A DNA stretch of 64,000 nt. It comes from Ruminococcus flavefaciens (GTDB lineage: Bacteria; Bacillota; Clostridia; Oscillospirales; Ruminococcaceae). This document shows, in pieces, positions 7,811 through 17,451 of this stretch; position 1 is the stretch's first letter; every line of letters starts with the position of its first letter. The notes beneath the pieces were generated by a model. It was not told the origin of the DNA. It did not search any database and was given only the letters and a program-made list of their open reading frames with translations. A program made the translations under genes and the position numbers. Location of the stretch: contig CACYSQ010000006.1 in NCBI GenBank assembly GCA_902777125.1, forward strand, positions 62,001 through 126,000. Direction: 5' to 3'.

Positions 7811-10800
7811 ATGAAAGTGACGTCAGGATACCGAGCTTGTAGCGCTGAATGGTCAGGGCGTCCATATTGGTGATATCGCCGCTGCCGTCAACGTCCGCAT
7901 TAGCTTCGCCCTCGGCTGTGAGTCTGTACTTATCCGGATTGGTGATAGTCTGCATGATGTAGACCGCATCAGCCATATTCACCTCTTTATCGCAGTTTGC
8001 ATCGCCGGGTTTTCTCTCAGCCTGTTTTTCCTTGACTGTGAAGGTTATGGTCTTTGTGATGCCGTAATCAAATTCAACGGTAACAGTGGATTCGCCTGCC
8101 TTTATTGCAGTAACAGTGAAGCGGGGCGTATGATATGGGGTGACAACGATGCTGTCACCGCTGACTGTCGGGTTAAGTGAGCTTATGCTGTTATCCCAGT
8201 CAACTATTATCACATCTACGCTCTCGCCCAGCTCCAATTCTGTTTTTTCGCAGGAGAGTGAAGGCTCGGCTGTTGTAGTGGTCGTTGTAGTAGTTGTTGT
8301 GGTGGTAGTTGTCGTAGTAGTCGTGACTGTTTCGGTAACGAGCTCCCAGCTCTGGCAGGAGCTTCCTGTGTATTCGTACTGCTGGATATTCGCACCGCCG
8401 TTTGTCTTGGCGGCATCGACCTCGACAAAGCAATTGCTGTTCGAGGCAAGGGAGAGGATATTGTAGGAGCCGTCGAGGTTCATCGTGAAGGTGAACACCT
8501 CATTGCTGTCGGTCTCGGAATAGGGCGCTATGTCGATGTTTGCACCATTGCCCTCGCCCTCTGCGCGGAGTGCGAAGCTCTCGTCCTGAAGCGAACGTAT
8601 GAAGTAGCGGACAGGACCGTTTCCGGTAGCGCCGTCCTGTGTGAGCTTCCACTTCTGGCAGTCGAAGCCGTTTGATTCCCACTGCTGAACGTTTGAGCCG
8701 TTCTCCATTTTGCCGTTTGCGATGTCCATGACGAGACCGGAATTCACATTCCTGAAGATGTAGATGAGGTCCGTATCCATATAGCAGCCGGGATCGTGAG
8801 AAGCTTCGAGCACCCACTTCTGAGTGTCGTTCTCGCTCGCCTCCATGCGGCATACAGCGCCGCCGTTAGCTGCGTCAACTGCGGAGGCATCATCGGAATT
8901 TCTTGTGAGTATGGTATAGGTATCGTCTGAATTTGCAATGAACTTGAACTGCTGGTTCTCGCTGCCGCTGTATTTGCTGAGCTTGAGAGCGTTTTCGTTT
9001 GCGGACGGTGCTTCGATGACCTCGGCCTTGTCCGAACCGGCAAGCATCATGTAGTAGTAGCCGTCACCGGCACTCATGAGCTTCCAACAGGGACTGATCT
9101 GAGTGTCCGGACTGATCGACAGAGTTACGAAATAATCCGGACCTGTTCCCATTCCGAGAGCCATATAGTTATCGTAAGCAGCACTTCTTATGTAAAATAC
9201 CGAACCATCATCGAAGGTCGCTGCTGCCGGCTTCATGGGACCTGTGGGCAGCTCGGTATAGCCTGCGCTGGGAACTCCCGCGCTTGAAAGACGGGTATAG
9301 GCGATCTTGCTGCTGCCGGACTGACAGCCGGAATAAGCCGTGCAGTAGTTCTTAACGTTATCGGCTGAGATAGCCTTGTAGCTGTAGTTGGTATTGGGAC
9401 GCCAGTAGCTCGGCACCGAGGTCGCAGGATTGCTCTGAGTGCCCTGTCCCTGAACGGTCCTCTGACAGTTCGAGAACTTCGAGCCGCTCTCGGCATAAGC
9501 TCCTGCAAAGGTTATCTGATTCCAGTCGCAGATGACGTTTCCGCCGTTCTCGTAGACGCAGTTCTCAGCAAAGATGTCACAGCCGGAATGCACCGTATAA
9601 GCCATATTGAACTTGTTGACGTAGTTGTTGAGGGAGTGGAAATATCCCCAGCGCATAAGTCCCGGACCTCTTGTGTTGGTGTCGTTGAAGCGGTTGGAGA
9701 CCAGCGTCATGCGCGGGAAATTATCGTAGCTGTTCTTTATCTCGGCGGTATCATCGGGATAGCCGAGGATAAGTCCGTACTTGTGGCCGCCGAACGAACA
9801 GTCGGAGACCGTGCAGTAGTCGGCATCGTAGCAGCAGGCAAAGAACTTGTCCTCATCGACCTGCTGTGTCTGCGGAGCATAGCCGTAGTTATTGTGTCCG
9901 GTGAAGGTGACATGGTCTACCCAGAGGTTCTCGCCGGCGCTGAAATAGCAGACTATGGAGTCGTTGTGGTTGGACTCGGCATCATGCTGCATTTCGAGGT
10001 TCTTGATGATGATATTGTTGCTGGTTGTGGAGTGGCGCTTCGTGCAGAGCTGGACGTTAAAGAGGGTATGAGCGCCGTAGCTTCCGACAACGGTCTTGCT
10101 GCCCTGCATGTATATCCTTCCGGCAGTACACATATAGCGTGTCTTGTTGAAATTCAGCTCTGTCACGCTGATATTGCCTGTGATGAGGATAGTGTAGGGC
10201 TCGCTCGCCTCGCAGTATTTCTTGAGGTCGCTGAAAGTCGATACCTCGACTATCTCGCCGAAAAGTCCGCCTATATCGCAGGCTTTGACCGTTTTTCCGT
10301 CGGCATTGGGAGCATCGTCGAAGCAGTAGCCCGCGAAGCCCTGCAAGCCGTCGGCATTGAGCAGGAAGAGCTGGTTATCCGCACCGGTATAGGTCGAGAG
10401 CGTCATACCGGAGTTCCCCTGTGTGAGGGCAAGGGAGGTATCGGAATAGTTCACTATCTTGTAGTAGAGGTCGTTGCCGAGGTGGTCCTTCTCAACGGGA
10501 ACGATGTACCAGTGCTGGGACTTTGCAGATTCGCTGCCGTAGATAACAACGCTCTCACCGTTCCTGACGTTGTAGTTCAGGGGAGTGAGAAGCCTTCCCG
10601 ACTGGGCATTGATGAACTTGAAGAATGTGCCGTTCGAGTCATTGCCGACCCTGTCGATGCGCCACGAGGGAGAGAGGTCGCCGCCGAGGGAAGCCATTGA
10701 CAGTGCGGACATATCCGCCGTTCCGTTTTCTGTCAGGACCTTTGAATTGTCCTTGCTGGCGAGGTTGTAAAGCGGTACCGGGTAATCAGCCGATACGGCA

Positions 10801-10910
10801 TTTGCAGTGAGGACGGGTCTGAATGCGCTGCCGTAGAGAGGGAGCAGGCAGGCAAGCAGCACCGCCAGCGCCAGTATCGCCGCCTGACGCATTTTTGATG
10901 CTTTGCTCAT
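7809..10910 (-). CDS. Secreted PL1 pectate lyase with ricin-type lectin modules and dockerin
   Basis: Predicted to cleave pectate/pectin by beta-elimination as a cellulosomal enzyme. The 1033-residue protein has a signal peptide (about 1-41), an N-terminal ricin/beta-trefoil-like module (SWRIDRV... SQHWYIVP), a right-handed beta-helix PL1 domain (about 210-560) with the Ca-site segment NLWVDHVTF and the catalytic-Arg segment GPGLMRWGYFHSLNNYV, two further QxW-type trefoil modules (QQFKFI, QKWVLE, QKWKLT, QSWELV repeats), a run of 18 Thr, an Ig-like segment and a dockerin (GDANCDKEVNMADAV and ADVDGSGDITNMDAL). The start at 10910 has AAGGAG nine bases upstream; an earlier Met (10991) lies inside the -35 box. 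Promoter and terminator are both visible. Confidence 0.92.
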   Translation of the reverse strand: MSKASKMRQAAILALAVLLACLLPLYGSAFRPVLTANAVSADYPVPLYNLASKDNSKVLTENGTADMSALSMASLGGDLSPSWRIDRVGNDSNGTFFKFINAQSGRLLTPLNYNVRNGESVVIYGSESAKSQHWYIVPVEKDHLGNDLYYKIVNYSDTSLALTQGNSGMTLSTYTGADNQLFLLNADGLQGFAGYCFDDAPNADGKTVKACDIGGLFGEIVEVSTFSDLKKYCEASEPYTILITGNISVTELNFNKTRYMCTAGRIYMQGSKTVVGSYGAHTLFNVQLCTKRHSTTSNNIIIKNLEMQHDAESNHNDSIVCYFSAGENLWVDHVTFTGHNNYGYAPQTQQVDEDKFFACCYDADYCTVSDCSFGGHKYGLILGYPDDTAEIKNSYDNFPRMTLVSNRFNDTNTRGPGLMRWGYFHSLNNYVNKFNMAYTVHSGCDIFAENCVYENGGNVICDWNQITFAGAYAESGSKFSNCQRTVQGQGTQSNPATSVPSYWRPNTNYSYKAISADNVKNYCTAYSGCQSGSSKIAYTRLSSAGVPSAGYTELPTGPMKPAAATFDDGSVFYIRSAAYDNYMALGMGTGPDYFVTLSISPDTQISPCWKLMSAGDGYYYMMLAGSDKAEVIEAPSANENALKLSKYSGSENQQFKFIANSDDTYTILTRNSDDASAVDAANGGAVCRMEASENDTQKWVLEASHDPGCYMDTDLIYIFRNVNSGLVMDIANGKMENGSNVQQWESNGFDCQKWKLTQDGATGNGPVRYFIRSLQDESFALRAEGEGNGANIDIAPYSETDSNEVFTFTMNLDGSYNILSLASNSNCFVEVDAAKTNGGANIQQYEYTGSSCQSWELVTETVTTTTTTTTTTTTTTTTTTAEPSLSCEKTELELGESVDVIIVDWDNSISSLNPTVSGDSIVVTPYHTPRFTVTAIKAGESTVTVEFDYGITKTITFTVKEKQAERKPGDANCDKEVNMADAVYIMQTITNPDKYRLTAEGEANADVDGSGDITNMDALTIQRYKLGILTSLS

Positions 10911-10962
10911 TTGTAACAACTCCTTTTTTCCGCCGCACAGGACGGATAAACTTATTAACGGT

Positions 10963-10991
10963 ATTATAGCACATATTGTTGAAAATGTCAA
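10963..10991 (-). promoter_or_regulatory. Consensus promoter of the pectate lyase gene
   Basis: On the minus strand TTGACA (10991-10986), a 17-base spacer and TATAAT (10968-10963) match consensus perfectly, about 55 bases before the start codon. Confidence 0.88.
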
Positions 10992-11022
10992 TTCCGGAAA
11001 TAAAAATCAAGGCTCAAAACAG

Positions 11023-11051
11023 TTGAATTTTCCGCAGAAATATGTTATAAT
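11023..11051 (+). promoter_or_regulatory. Promoter of the GNAT-pth-mfd gene group
   Basis: TTGAAT (11023-11028), a 17-base spacer and TATAAT (11046-11051), divergent from the pectate lyase promoter. The four genes that follow are closely spaced and probably cotranscribed. Confidence 0.75.
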
Positions 11052-11107
11052 ATCCTTATATGATAAGTCCCCGTCCGCACGGAGGACAGCTAAAGGAGGC
11101 ATCAGCC

Positions 11108-11572
11108 ATGACTGTAAGAAAGGCTTCTCTCAGCGATATACCGTCGCTTGTCGATATGAGGATACTCTACCTCAACGAGGATAACGGTCAGCTCGATACA
11201 GAGACCGAAAAGCAGATTCGCAAGCAGCTCCCCGGCTATTTCACGGCAAAGCTCGGCAAGGAGCTCTACGCCTTTATCGCGGAGGATAATGGCTGCGCTG
11301 TAGGCTGCTGCCTGCTCCTCGTCACCGAAAAGCCCGCAAATCCGAGGTTTCCGCACGGTATGACAGGCACCGTCCTCAACGTCTATACCTGTCCCGAATA
11401 CCGCCGTCAGGGCATTGCCGGCGGTCTCATGGGACTCCTCATCGCTCAGGCAAAGGAGCTCCGGCTCGACCTCATCGAGCTGAAGGCGACTGCTGACGGT
11501 GCAAAGCTCTACAAGTCCCTCGGCTTCGAGCAGGATTTTTCACGCTATACCGACATGAAAATGGTTTTCTAA
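11108..11572 (+). CDS. GNAT-family N-acetyltransferase
   Basis: Predicted acetyl-CoA-dependent transferase of unknown substrate. The 154-residue protein has the GNAT fold order: an N-terminal helix (SLVDMRILYL), the strand VLNVYTCPEYRRQGIAGGLM carrying the acetyl-CoA pyrophosphate-binding Q/R-x-x-G-x-G/A motif (RRQGIAGG), and the C-terminal YKSLGFEQD. The start at 11108 has AAAGGAGG nine bases upstream; an in-frame Met 16 codons earlier lies before the ribosome site. First gene after the promoter and 20 bases ahead of pth. Confidence 0.88.
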   Translation: MTVRKASLSDIPSLVDMRILYLNEDNGQLDTETEKQIRKQLPGYFTAKLGKELYAFIAEDNGCAVGCCLLLVTEKPANPRFPHGMTGTVLNVYTCPEYRRQGIAGGLMGLLIAQAKELRLDLIELKATADGAKLYKSLGFEQDFSRYTDMKMVF

Positions 11573-11591
11573 GGAGATTTTTACTGATATT

Positions 11592-12218
11592 ATGAGTATT
11601 TTTGATGTGTTCGACCGGATTTCCGCTAAATCGACCTCCCCAAGAGGTAAAATAGAATATGTGATAGCAGGTCTCGGCAACCCCGGCATGGAGTATGAAG
11701 GCACCCGCCATAACGCCGGCTTCGCCGTTCTGGATATGCTCGCTGAACAGCTCGGTGAGAAAATAGACCGTCTCCGCTTCAAGGGCAAGACCGCTGAGGT
11801 AACTATCGGCGAAAAACGCTGCCTCCTCCTCAAGCCCACCACCTACATGAACAACAGCGGAGAGGCTATAGTTCAGGCTCTCGAATTCTACAAGATCGAC
11901 GTCGCAAACCTCATCGTGATATGCGACGACATCTCCCTCGATGCCGGAAAGCTCCGCATTCGCAGAAAGGGCAGCCACGGCGGTCACAACGGTCTCAGGA
12001 GCATCTGCGAGCTCACCGGAAGCGATGACTTCCCGCGTATCAAAATGGGCGTCGGAAAGAAGCCTCATCCGGACTATGACCTTGCAAAGTGGGTGCTCGG
12101 AAAATTCAGCAAAGAGGACGCTGAGAAAATGAAGCAGTCCTCGGAGAACGCCTGCGAGTGCATAAAGCTCATGGTTCAGGGCAAGACCGATGAGGCAATG
12201 AACAAATTCAATTCATGA
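11592..12218 (+). CDS. pth: Peptidyl-tRNA hydrolase
   Basis: Releases peptides from prematurely dropped peptidyl-tRNA. Family motifs are VIAGLGNPGMEYEGTRHNAGF (catalytic His about 40), KPTTYMNNSGEA, ICDDISLDAGKLRIRRKGSHGGHNGL and FPRIKMGVG. At 208 residues it carries about 20 residues before the usual start of the family. The AAGGAG upstream is 15 bases from this ATG, rather far, so translation may be partly coupled to the GNAT gene; a GTG at codon 24 would give a conventional N-terminus but has a poor ribosome site. Pth next to mfd is a common Firmicute arrangement. Confidence 0.95.
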   Translation: MSIFDVFDRISAKSTSPRGKIEYVIAGLGNPGMEYEGTRHNAGFAVLDMLAEQLGEKIDRLRFKGKTAEVTIGEKRCLLLKPTTYMNNSGEAIVQALEFYKIDVANLIVICDDISLDAGKLRIRRKGSHGGHNGLRSICELTGSDDFPRIKMGVGKKPHPDYDLAKWVLGKFSKEDAEKMKQSSENACECIKLMVQGKTDEAMNKFNS

Positions 12219-12228
12219 GGGGTGCTTT

Positions 12229-13002
12229 ATGACTTTTGAAGAAGCCTTCAACAGGGTAAGATATTTTTCCGAGGAATTCCGCGATTCCGGCTATTATCCC
12301 GGCGGATATGAATGGTCTGACTGGTGTGCGAAAACTCAGCAGAGCCTCGGACGCTCCGACATCATCGAGGATGTTTTCCGCTGGGAATCAGCCGTCCGCA
12401 AGCCCTATTACCGTATGCGCGGCAAGCCCGTCACAGAGGAACAGGCAAAGGAGATCATCCTCCGGACACGGACTGCTTTCAGCTTTGAGGAAGAGCCCGC
12501 CCCGGATAATATCCGCGGGATGAATTTCTGGAACGAATGGTTCGACAACCCGAAGCCTGCCGGCTGGTGTCACCCTGACGGAACGATCGGCATAGACTGG
12601 AATATGGGCAAATATCCGCATTCTCACGAACTTCTGGTCGAATTTTTCGGGCTTGCCTGTGAATTTCCCTTTCTTGACCTTGTGATCGTAATAACAAACC
12701 ATGACGAATGCCCCGCAGCATATGCGGATCACCTGCTTGACGGCGCTCCCTATCCGGACGAAAAAGCGCTGAACTGGCGCTCCGGTGCGGAAATAGGCGT
12801 ATGGCTGAAAAACGGCTGCTTCGGTATGCTCGGCAGGGACGAGGCTCTTGCGCTCTACGATGAATATGACCGGAAATACGGCATCAGTCAGCAGGACAGT
12901 GCAAGGCTCGAAACAAATATTTTCGACACACGGTACTACTCTGTCACCGAAAATAAAAATAAGCTGGACAGATTCAGCTATCTGAAATCTTATCAGGAGT
13001 GA
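12229..13002 (+). CDS. Hypothetical protein, 257 residues, between pth and mfd
   Basis: No family was recognised. It is a soluble acidic protein rich in Trp, Tyr and Phe, without a signal peptide or membrane segment. Notable parts are YYPGGYEWSDWCAKTQQSLG near 23-42, FWNEWFDNPKPAGWCHPDGTIGIDW near 99-124, a hydrophobic strand LDLVIVITNHDE near 150 and IGVWLKNGCFGML near 190. It has a good ribosome site (AGGGGTG) ten bases after the pth stop and ends three bases before mfd, so it is in the same operon. It is an insertion in the otherwise conserved pth-mfd pair; function unknown. Confidence 0.85.
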   Translation: MTFEEAFNRVRYFSEEFRDSGYYPGGYEWSDWCAKTQQSLGRSDIIEDVFRWESAVRKPYYRMRGKPVTEEQAKEIILRTRTAFSFEEEPAPDNIRGMNFWNEWFDNPKPAGWCHPDGTIGIDWNMGKYPHSHELLVEFFGLACEFPFLDLVIVITNHDECPAAYADHLLDGAPYPDEKALNWRSGAEIGVWLKNGCFGMLGRDEALALYDEYDRKYGISQQDSARLETNIFDTRYYSVTENKNKLDRFSYLKSYQE

Positions 13003-13005
13003 AAT

Positions 13006-16000
13006 ATGAATCCCTTTAAGGAACTTTTTTCTGAGCTTTCAGGCTATAAAAGCATCAGAGAAGCAATTGATAAAAACATCTCACCCGTCTCCGTGACGGG
13101 TCTTTCGCATATACACAGGGCTCAGCTCATTCACTCCCTCGCCGGCGACAAGGTCAGTCTCGTCATAACCGGTTCCGAGGCGGAGGCGAAAAAGCTCTGC
13201 GACGATATCAACACAATGTCCGGCAGCGAGAGCGCTGTGCTTTTCCCCTCAAAGGAGCTCGTCCTCACGCCTGTTGACAGCTCCAACCACGAATACGAAT
13301 ATATGCGTATCTCCGCGCTTTCGAGAGCTGCCGCGAACAGGTGCAGCATCATCTGTGCGAGCATCGAGGCTGTTATGCAGCCGGTCATTCCTGTGGGAGT
13401 GCTCATAGCCTCCGCGATAACCCTCTCGGAGGGAGATGATATCGACCTCACAAAGCTCTGCGGTGACCTCGCAAGGTGCGGCTATCAGCGCTGCGAAAAG
13501 GTCGAGGGCGCATCGCAGTTCTCGGTCCGCGGCTCGATACTCGATATCTTCCCGGTCCAGGACGACAAGCCGGTCCGCATCGAATTATGGGGCGATACCA
13601 TCGACACTATCTCGGAATTCGAGACCGATACCCAGCGCCGCGGCGACAGTATCGGCAAGGTGAATATCTCCCCGGCAGGCGAGGTTCTCTACGACAGCGG
13701 CGAGCTTGCCGATAAAATCGAGGAGCTCGCAAAAAAGGTCCGCGGAAAACGCATGGAGCTTATCCGCGAAAGGCTCGGTTCGGACGTTGAACGTCTCCGT
13801 GCAGGCGAGCTCCTTCCGCACAGCGTGAAATATTACCCCCTCGTCTACGGTGAGCCATCCACGATATTCGACTACATCGACGGAACGGTCATTTTCAGCG
13901 ATTATTCCGACGTTCTCGGCAGTGCCGCCGGCGTTATGTCACGGTACAGCGAGGATATAAAGATACTCCTTGAGGACGGTCAGCTCTGCAAGGGACTGGA
14001 CGGCTATGTCCTCGAGCTTCCCGCGGTGCAGAATCTCGCGTCAAAGAGAGTGTGCCTCTACCTCAGCAGCTTCTTACAGGGCGGCGAGAGGATAGACTTC
14101 CGGAGGCTCGTGAGCTTCGAGGCGATGCAGACTGCCCCGTGGAGCGGCGATATGAAGCAGCTCATCGAGGACCTTACCGACTTCACCTCGCGGAAATACC
14201 GCGTGATACTTGCTGCCGGAAGCGACAAGACGCTCTCGATAATCCAGAGCGACCTCCGCGATGAGGGCATTCCCTGCGACATCATGACCGACGGCTCAGA
14301 GCCTCAGAACGGCAGAGTATGCCTCATGTCGGGAAGCTTCGCCGGAGGCTTCGAGTACCCCGAGAACAAGACGGTTCTCATAACACAGGGCAGGGCGATG
14401 AACTCCGTCCGCAAGAACCGCCGCCATAAGAAAAACAAGGCGGAGGAGATACGCTCTCTCGCCGATATCACCGAGGGCGACCTCGTTGTGCATTCCGGTC
14501 ACGGCATCGGAAGGTTCATAGGTATTCGCAAGCTCGAAATGGAGGGCGTTACCAAGGACTACATAACCATTCAGTACGCCGGTACGGATAAGCTCTATAT
14601 CCCGGTAACTCAGCTCGATATGGTGTCGAAATACATCGGTCCGCGTGACGACAGCGGAGTGAAGCTCAGCAAGCTCAGCTCCGGAGAATGGCAGAAGACA
14701 CGTTCCAACGTCAAAAAAGCCGTCAAGGATATGGCGCACGAGCTCATCGCCCTCTATGCCAAGCGCGAAAAGAGCAAGGGCTTCGCTTTCTACCCGGACG
14801 ACGAGATACAGCGCGATTTCGAGGAGCGCTTCCCCTATGTCGAAACGGACGACCAGCTCCAGTCCATTGCCGAGATAAAGGCTGATATGGAACGCGAACG
14901 TCCCATGGAGCGGCTTCTCTGCGGCGACGTAGGCTTCGGCAAGACCGAGGTGGCTCTCCGTGCGGCAATGAAATGCGTCCTCTCGGGAAAGCAGTGCGCG
15001 ATACTTGCGCCGACAACAGTTCTCGCGTGGCAGCACTACCAGACTGCCCTTCGCAGATTTGAACATTTCCCGGTGAACGTCGAGCTGCTCTCGCGGTATC
15101 GTTCCCCAAAGCAGCAGGAGGAGATCGTCCGCAAGCTGAAACAGGGCAGGATAGACATTCTCATCGGCACTCACAAGATAATACAGAAGTCCGTAGTGTT
15201 CCGCGACCTCGGACTTGCCGTAATCGACGAGGAGCAGCGCTTCGGCGTTGCCCACAAGGAGCGCTTCAAGGAGGCTTTCACCGGCGTGGACGTCCTCATG
15301 CTGTCCGCTACGCCTATCCCGAGGACGCTCAACATGGCAATGAGCGGCATACGCGATATGTCCGTGCTCGAGGAGCCTCCGCAGGACCGTTATCCCGTTC
15401 AGACCTACGTCATCGAGTACAACGCCGGGACCGTAGTTCAGGCTATCGTCCGTGAGCTTCGCCGCGGCGGTCAGGTCTACTATATCCACAACCGCGTGGA
15501 GTCGATACGTTCCTGTGCGGCAAAGCTGAAGGAATTCCTCCCCGATGCGAGGATAGCCATTGCTCACGGTCAGATGAGCGAGGACGAGATGTCCGATATA
15601 TGGGAACAGCTTGTTGAGCACGAGGTCGATATCCTCGTCTGCACCACTATCATCGAGACCGGAGTTGACGTTCCGAACGTCAATACCCTCATCATCGAGG
15701 ACTCCGACCGTTTCGGGCTCTCCCAGCTCTACCAGCTCCGCGGCCGTGTCGGACGTTCCAACCGCCGCGGCTACGCCTACTTCACCTATAAGCGCGACAA
15801 GGTCCTCACCGAGATAGCCACCAAGCGTCTCAACGCTATGCGCGAATTCACCCAGTTCGGAAGCGGCTTCCGCATTGCACTCCGCGACCTCGAGATACGC
15901 GGCGCCGGAAGTATCCTCGGCGGACGCCAGCACGGTCACATGGAGGCTGTCGGCTATGATATGTACCTCCGGCTCCTCTCCGAGGCTATTGCCGAGGAAA

Positions 16001-16470
16001 AGGGCGAGCAGCCCGAGAAGATACCGGAATGCCTTGTCGATATCCAGATAGACGCGCATATCCCCGAGGATTACATCTCCAGCCTCAACCAGCGCATTGA
16101 TATGTACCGCAAGATCATGCTCGTCAACGAGGACAGCGACCGTTCCGACCTCATCGACGAGCTCATCGACCGCTACGGTGAACCGCCGAAGTCAGTTGTC
16201 GGTCTGATAGAGGTCTCCCTCCTCAGAAACAAGGCCGCAAGGCTCGGTATCACCGAAATATCGCAGAAAAACGGTGCAATGTACTTCTACACCCAGTTCA
16301 TCAGCAGCGAACAGATCGCCGGTCTTTCCGCGGCTTACAAGGGCAGGATAACCTTCAACGGTGCGGGAAAGTCCTATGTTTCCGTTAAGATAAGTCCTAA
16401 GACCCGTCCCTTTGACATGATGCGCGACACAGTCGAGATACTCCACCAAAACCGTCCTCAGCAGGGATAA
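13006..16470 (+). CDS. mfd: Transcription-repair coupling factor
   Basis: Removes RNA polymerase stalled at DNA damage and recruits UvrA. At 1154 residues it has the full architecture: UvrB-like N-terminal domains (to about 350), the RNA-polymerase-interacting domain (DITEGDLVVHSGHGIGRFIG near 490 and YIPVTQLDMVSKYIG near 530), the RecG-like translocase with Walker A (MERLLCGDVGFGKTEVALRAA, near 645), DEEQRFG (Walker B), LSATPIPRTL, GRVGRS motif VI, and the C-terminal TRCF domain. AGGAGTG precedes the ATG. The following gene has its own leader hairpin. Confidence 0.97.
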   Translation: MNPFKELFSELSGYKSIREAIDKNISPVSVTGLSHIHRAQLIHSLAGDKVSLVITGSEAEAKKLCDDINTMSGSESAVLFPSKELVLTPVDSSNHEYEYMRISALSRAAANRCSIICASIEAVMQPVIPVGVLIASAITLSEGDDIDLTKLCGDLARCGYQRCEKVEGASQFSVRGSILDIFPVQDDKPVRIELWGDTIDTISEFETDTQRRGDSIGKVNISPAGEVLYDSGELADKIEELAKKVRGKRMELIRERLGSDVERLRAGELLPHSVKYYPLVYGEPSTIFDYIDGTVIFSDYSDVLGSAAGVMSRYSEDIKILLEDGQLCKGLDGYVLELPAVQNLASKRVCLYLSSFLQGGERIDFRRLVSFEAMQTAPWSGDMKQLIEDLTDFTSRKYRVILAAGSDKTLSIIQSDLRDEGIPCDIMTDGSEPQNGRVCLMSGSFAGGFEYPENKTVLITQGRAMNSVRKNRRHKKNKAEEIRSLADITEGDLVVHSGHGIGRFIGIRKLEMEGVTKDYITIQYAGTDKLYIPVTQLDMVSKYIGPRDDSGVKLSKLSSGEWQKTRSNVKKAVKDMAHELIALYAKREKSKGFAFYPDDEIQRDFEERFPYVETDDQLQSIAEIKADMERERPMERLLCGDVGFGKTEVALRAAMKCVLSGKQCAILAPTTVLAWQHYQTALRRFEHFPVNVELLSRYRSPKQQEEIVRKLKQGRIDILIGTHKIIQKSVVFRDLGLAVIDEEQRFGVAHKERFKEAFTGVDVLMLSATPIPRTLNMAMSGIRDMSVLEEPPQDRYPVQTYVIEYNAGTVVQAIVRELRRGGQVYYIHNRVESIRSCAAKLKEFLPDARIAIAHGQMSEDEMSDIWEQLVEHEVDILVCTTIIETGVDVPNVNTLIIEDSDRFGLSQLYQLRGRVGRSNRRGYAYFTYKRDKVLTEIATKRLNAMREFTQFGSGFRIALRDLEIRGAGSILGGRQHGHMEAVGYDMYLRLLSEAIAEEKGEQPEKIPECLVDIQIDAHIPEDYISSLNQRIDMYRKIMLVNEDSDRSDLIDELIDRYGEPPKSVVGLIEVSLLRNKAARLGITEISQKNGAMYFYTQFISSEQIAGLSAAYKGRITFNGAGKSYVSVKISPKTRPFDMMRDTVEILHQNRPQQG

Positions 16471-16703
16471 AAAGGCGATACGGTGGATAAAACACCATTT
16501 TTTAGTGCAATACTTACATTAAATTACTTTTTCTGTCAATCGGATTTGTGAATGCTGCTACTTTACACCGTTCTGTTTTTATGCTAAAATTATGTTGTAA
16601 TATGGACGCGGCATAGGCAGCCGCTTTCGTGAACAAAAGCAATACACGTTACCGATGCCCTCTGTGTGCAGGGGGCATTTCTGCTACTGGAAAGGAGCAT
16701 TTC

Positions 16704-17420
16704 TTGAAGCTTGAATTTCTGACAGCCGCTGCGCTGGCGTTTGCGCTGGCAGCAGTATCCTCCGGCTGCGGCAAGTCTGATCCTTCGGATAAACCCGAGC
16801 CGCCTAAACCGGCTGAAGCCTCCGACCCTAACACCGTGACCTTCGACAACGGCGACCTCTCTTTTGCCGCGGTCATCGTCACTGACCCCGACTGCGCTCA
16901 CGGTGAACTCTCCGTGGAGAGCGTTCAGGGAAACAATATGCTGAAATTCACCGATGATCTCAGCGTCCCTCAGCAGGGAAAGGTGCAGAAAATTGAAATA
17001 CACCCTGCCCCTCTCATCGGTCAGGAAAACCTCGGCAAGGTGCGCCGCATCGAGTTCGACCTCTACGCTGACGCTACTGCGGAGAATTATGAGAATATGG
17101 ACGGCGAGCTCGTTCAGGTGCCCGGCACGATAAGCTGCGGCGGAGGTACTGTCACCGCTGCCAAAAACAGCAAGGGCGAGGACCAGTGGTACGATTTCGC
17201 CGAATTTTCCGGCGGAGAGTATAATTTCGACTTCTCCGGCCCCGTCCACGGCGAATTCAAGTTCCTCCTCGCTGCCTCGGGTCAGTGCTGGGACGCCGAT
17301 ATGGAGGACGCAAACTTCCTCATCATGCGCTGGGGCGTCGAGAACGACTCCAACCTCTACATCGACAATATCGTCTTCTACGATGCCGACGGCAACTCCA
17401 TTCCGCTTGTGAGTGAATAA
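16704..17420 (+). CDS. Lipoprotein with carbohydrate-binding-like beta-sandwich
   Basis: A 238-residue surface lipoprotein of unknown role. The TTG at 16704 was chosen because AAAGGAG lies six bases upstream and because translation from there gives a textbook signal (KLEFLTAAALAFALAAVSSGC, shown here as positions 2-22 with lipid Cys near 22); an in-frame ATG at 16629 would add 25 non-signal residues. After a Pro/Glu linker the remainder is all-beta (VTFDNGDLSFAAVIV, VRRIEFDLYAD, GEFKFLLAASGQ, LYIDNIVFYDADG), resembling CBM11-like jelly-roll domains of Ruminococcus enzymes. A stem-loop (GCCCTCTGTGTGCAGGGGGC, about 16656-16676) lies in its leader. It ends at a convergent terminator. Confidence 0.75.
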   Translation: MKLEFLTAAALAFALAAVSSGCGKSDPSDKPEPPKPAEASDPNTVTFDNGDLSFAAVIVTDPDCAHGELSVESVQGNNMLKFTDDLSVPQQGKVQKIEIHPAPLIGQENLGKVRRIEFDLYADATAENYENMDGELVQVPGTISCGGGTVTAAKNSKGEDQWYDFAEFSGGEYNFDFSGPVHGEFKFLLAASGQCWDADMEDANFLIMRWGVENDSNLYIDNIVFYDADGNSIPLVSE

Positions 17421-17424
17421 AAAA

Positions 17425-17451
17425 AGGGCGCACAGTGTGCGTCCTGTTTTT
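17425..17451. terminator. Bidirectional terminator
   Basis: AGGGCGCAC-AGT-GTGCGTCCT (17425-17444) has a T-run on each side (GTTTTTTATTT on plus, TTTTTTATT on minus) and separates two converging genes. Confidence 0.85.

Noticed and set aside
9588..10700. 370-codon open frame on the plus strand
   Set aside because: Antisense to the pectate lyase; no ribosome site and no domain.
14296..16059. 587-codon open frame on the minus strand
   Set aside because: Entirely antisense to mfd helicase domains; composition is that of a mirror frame.
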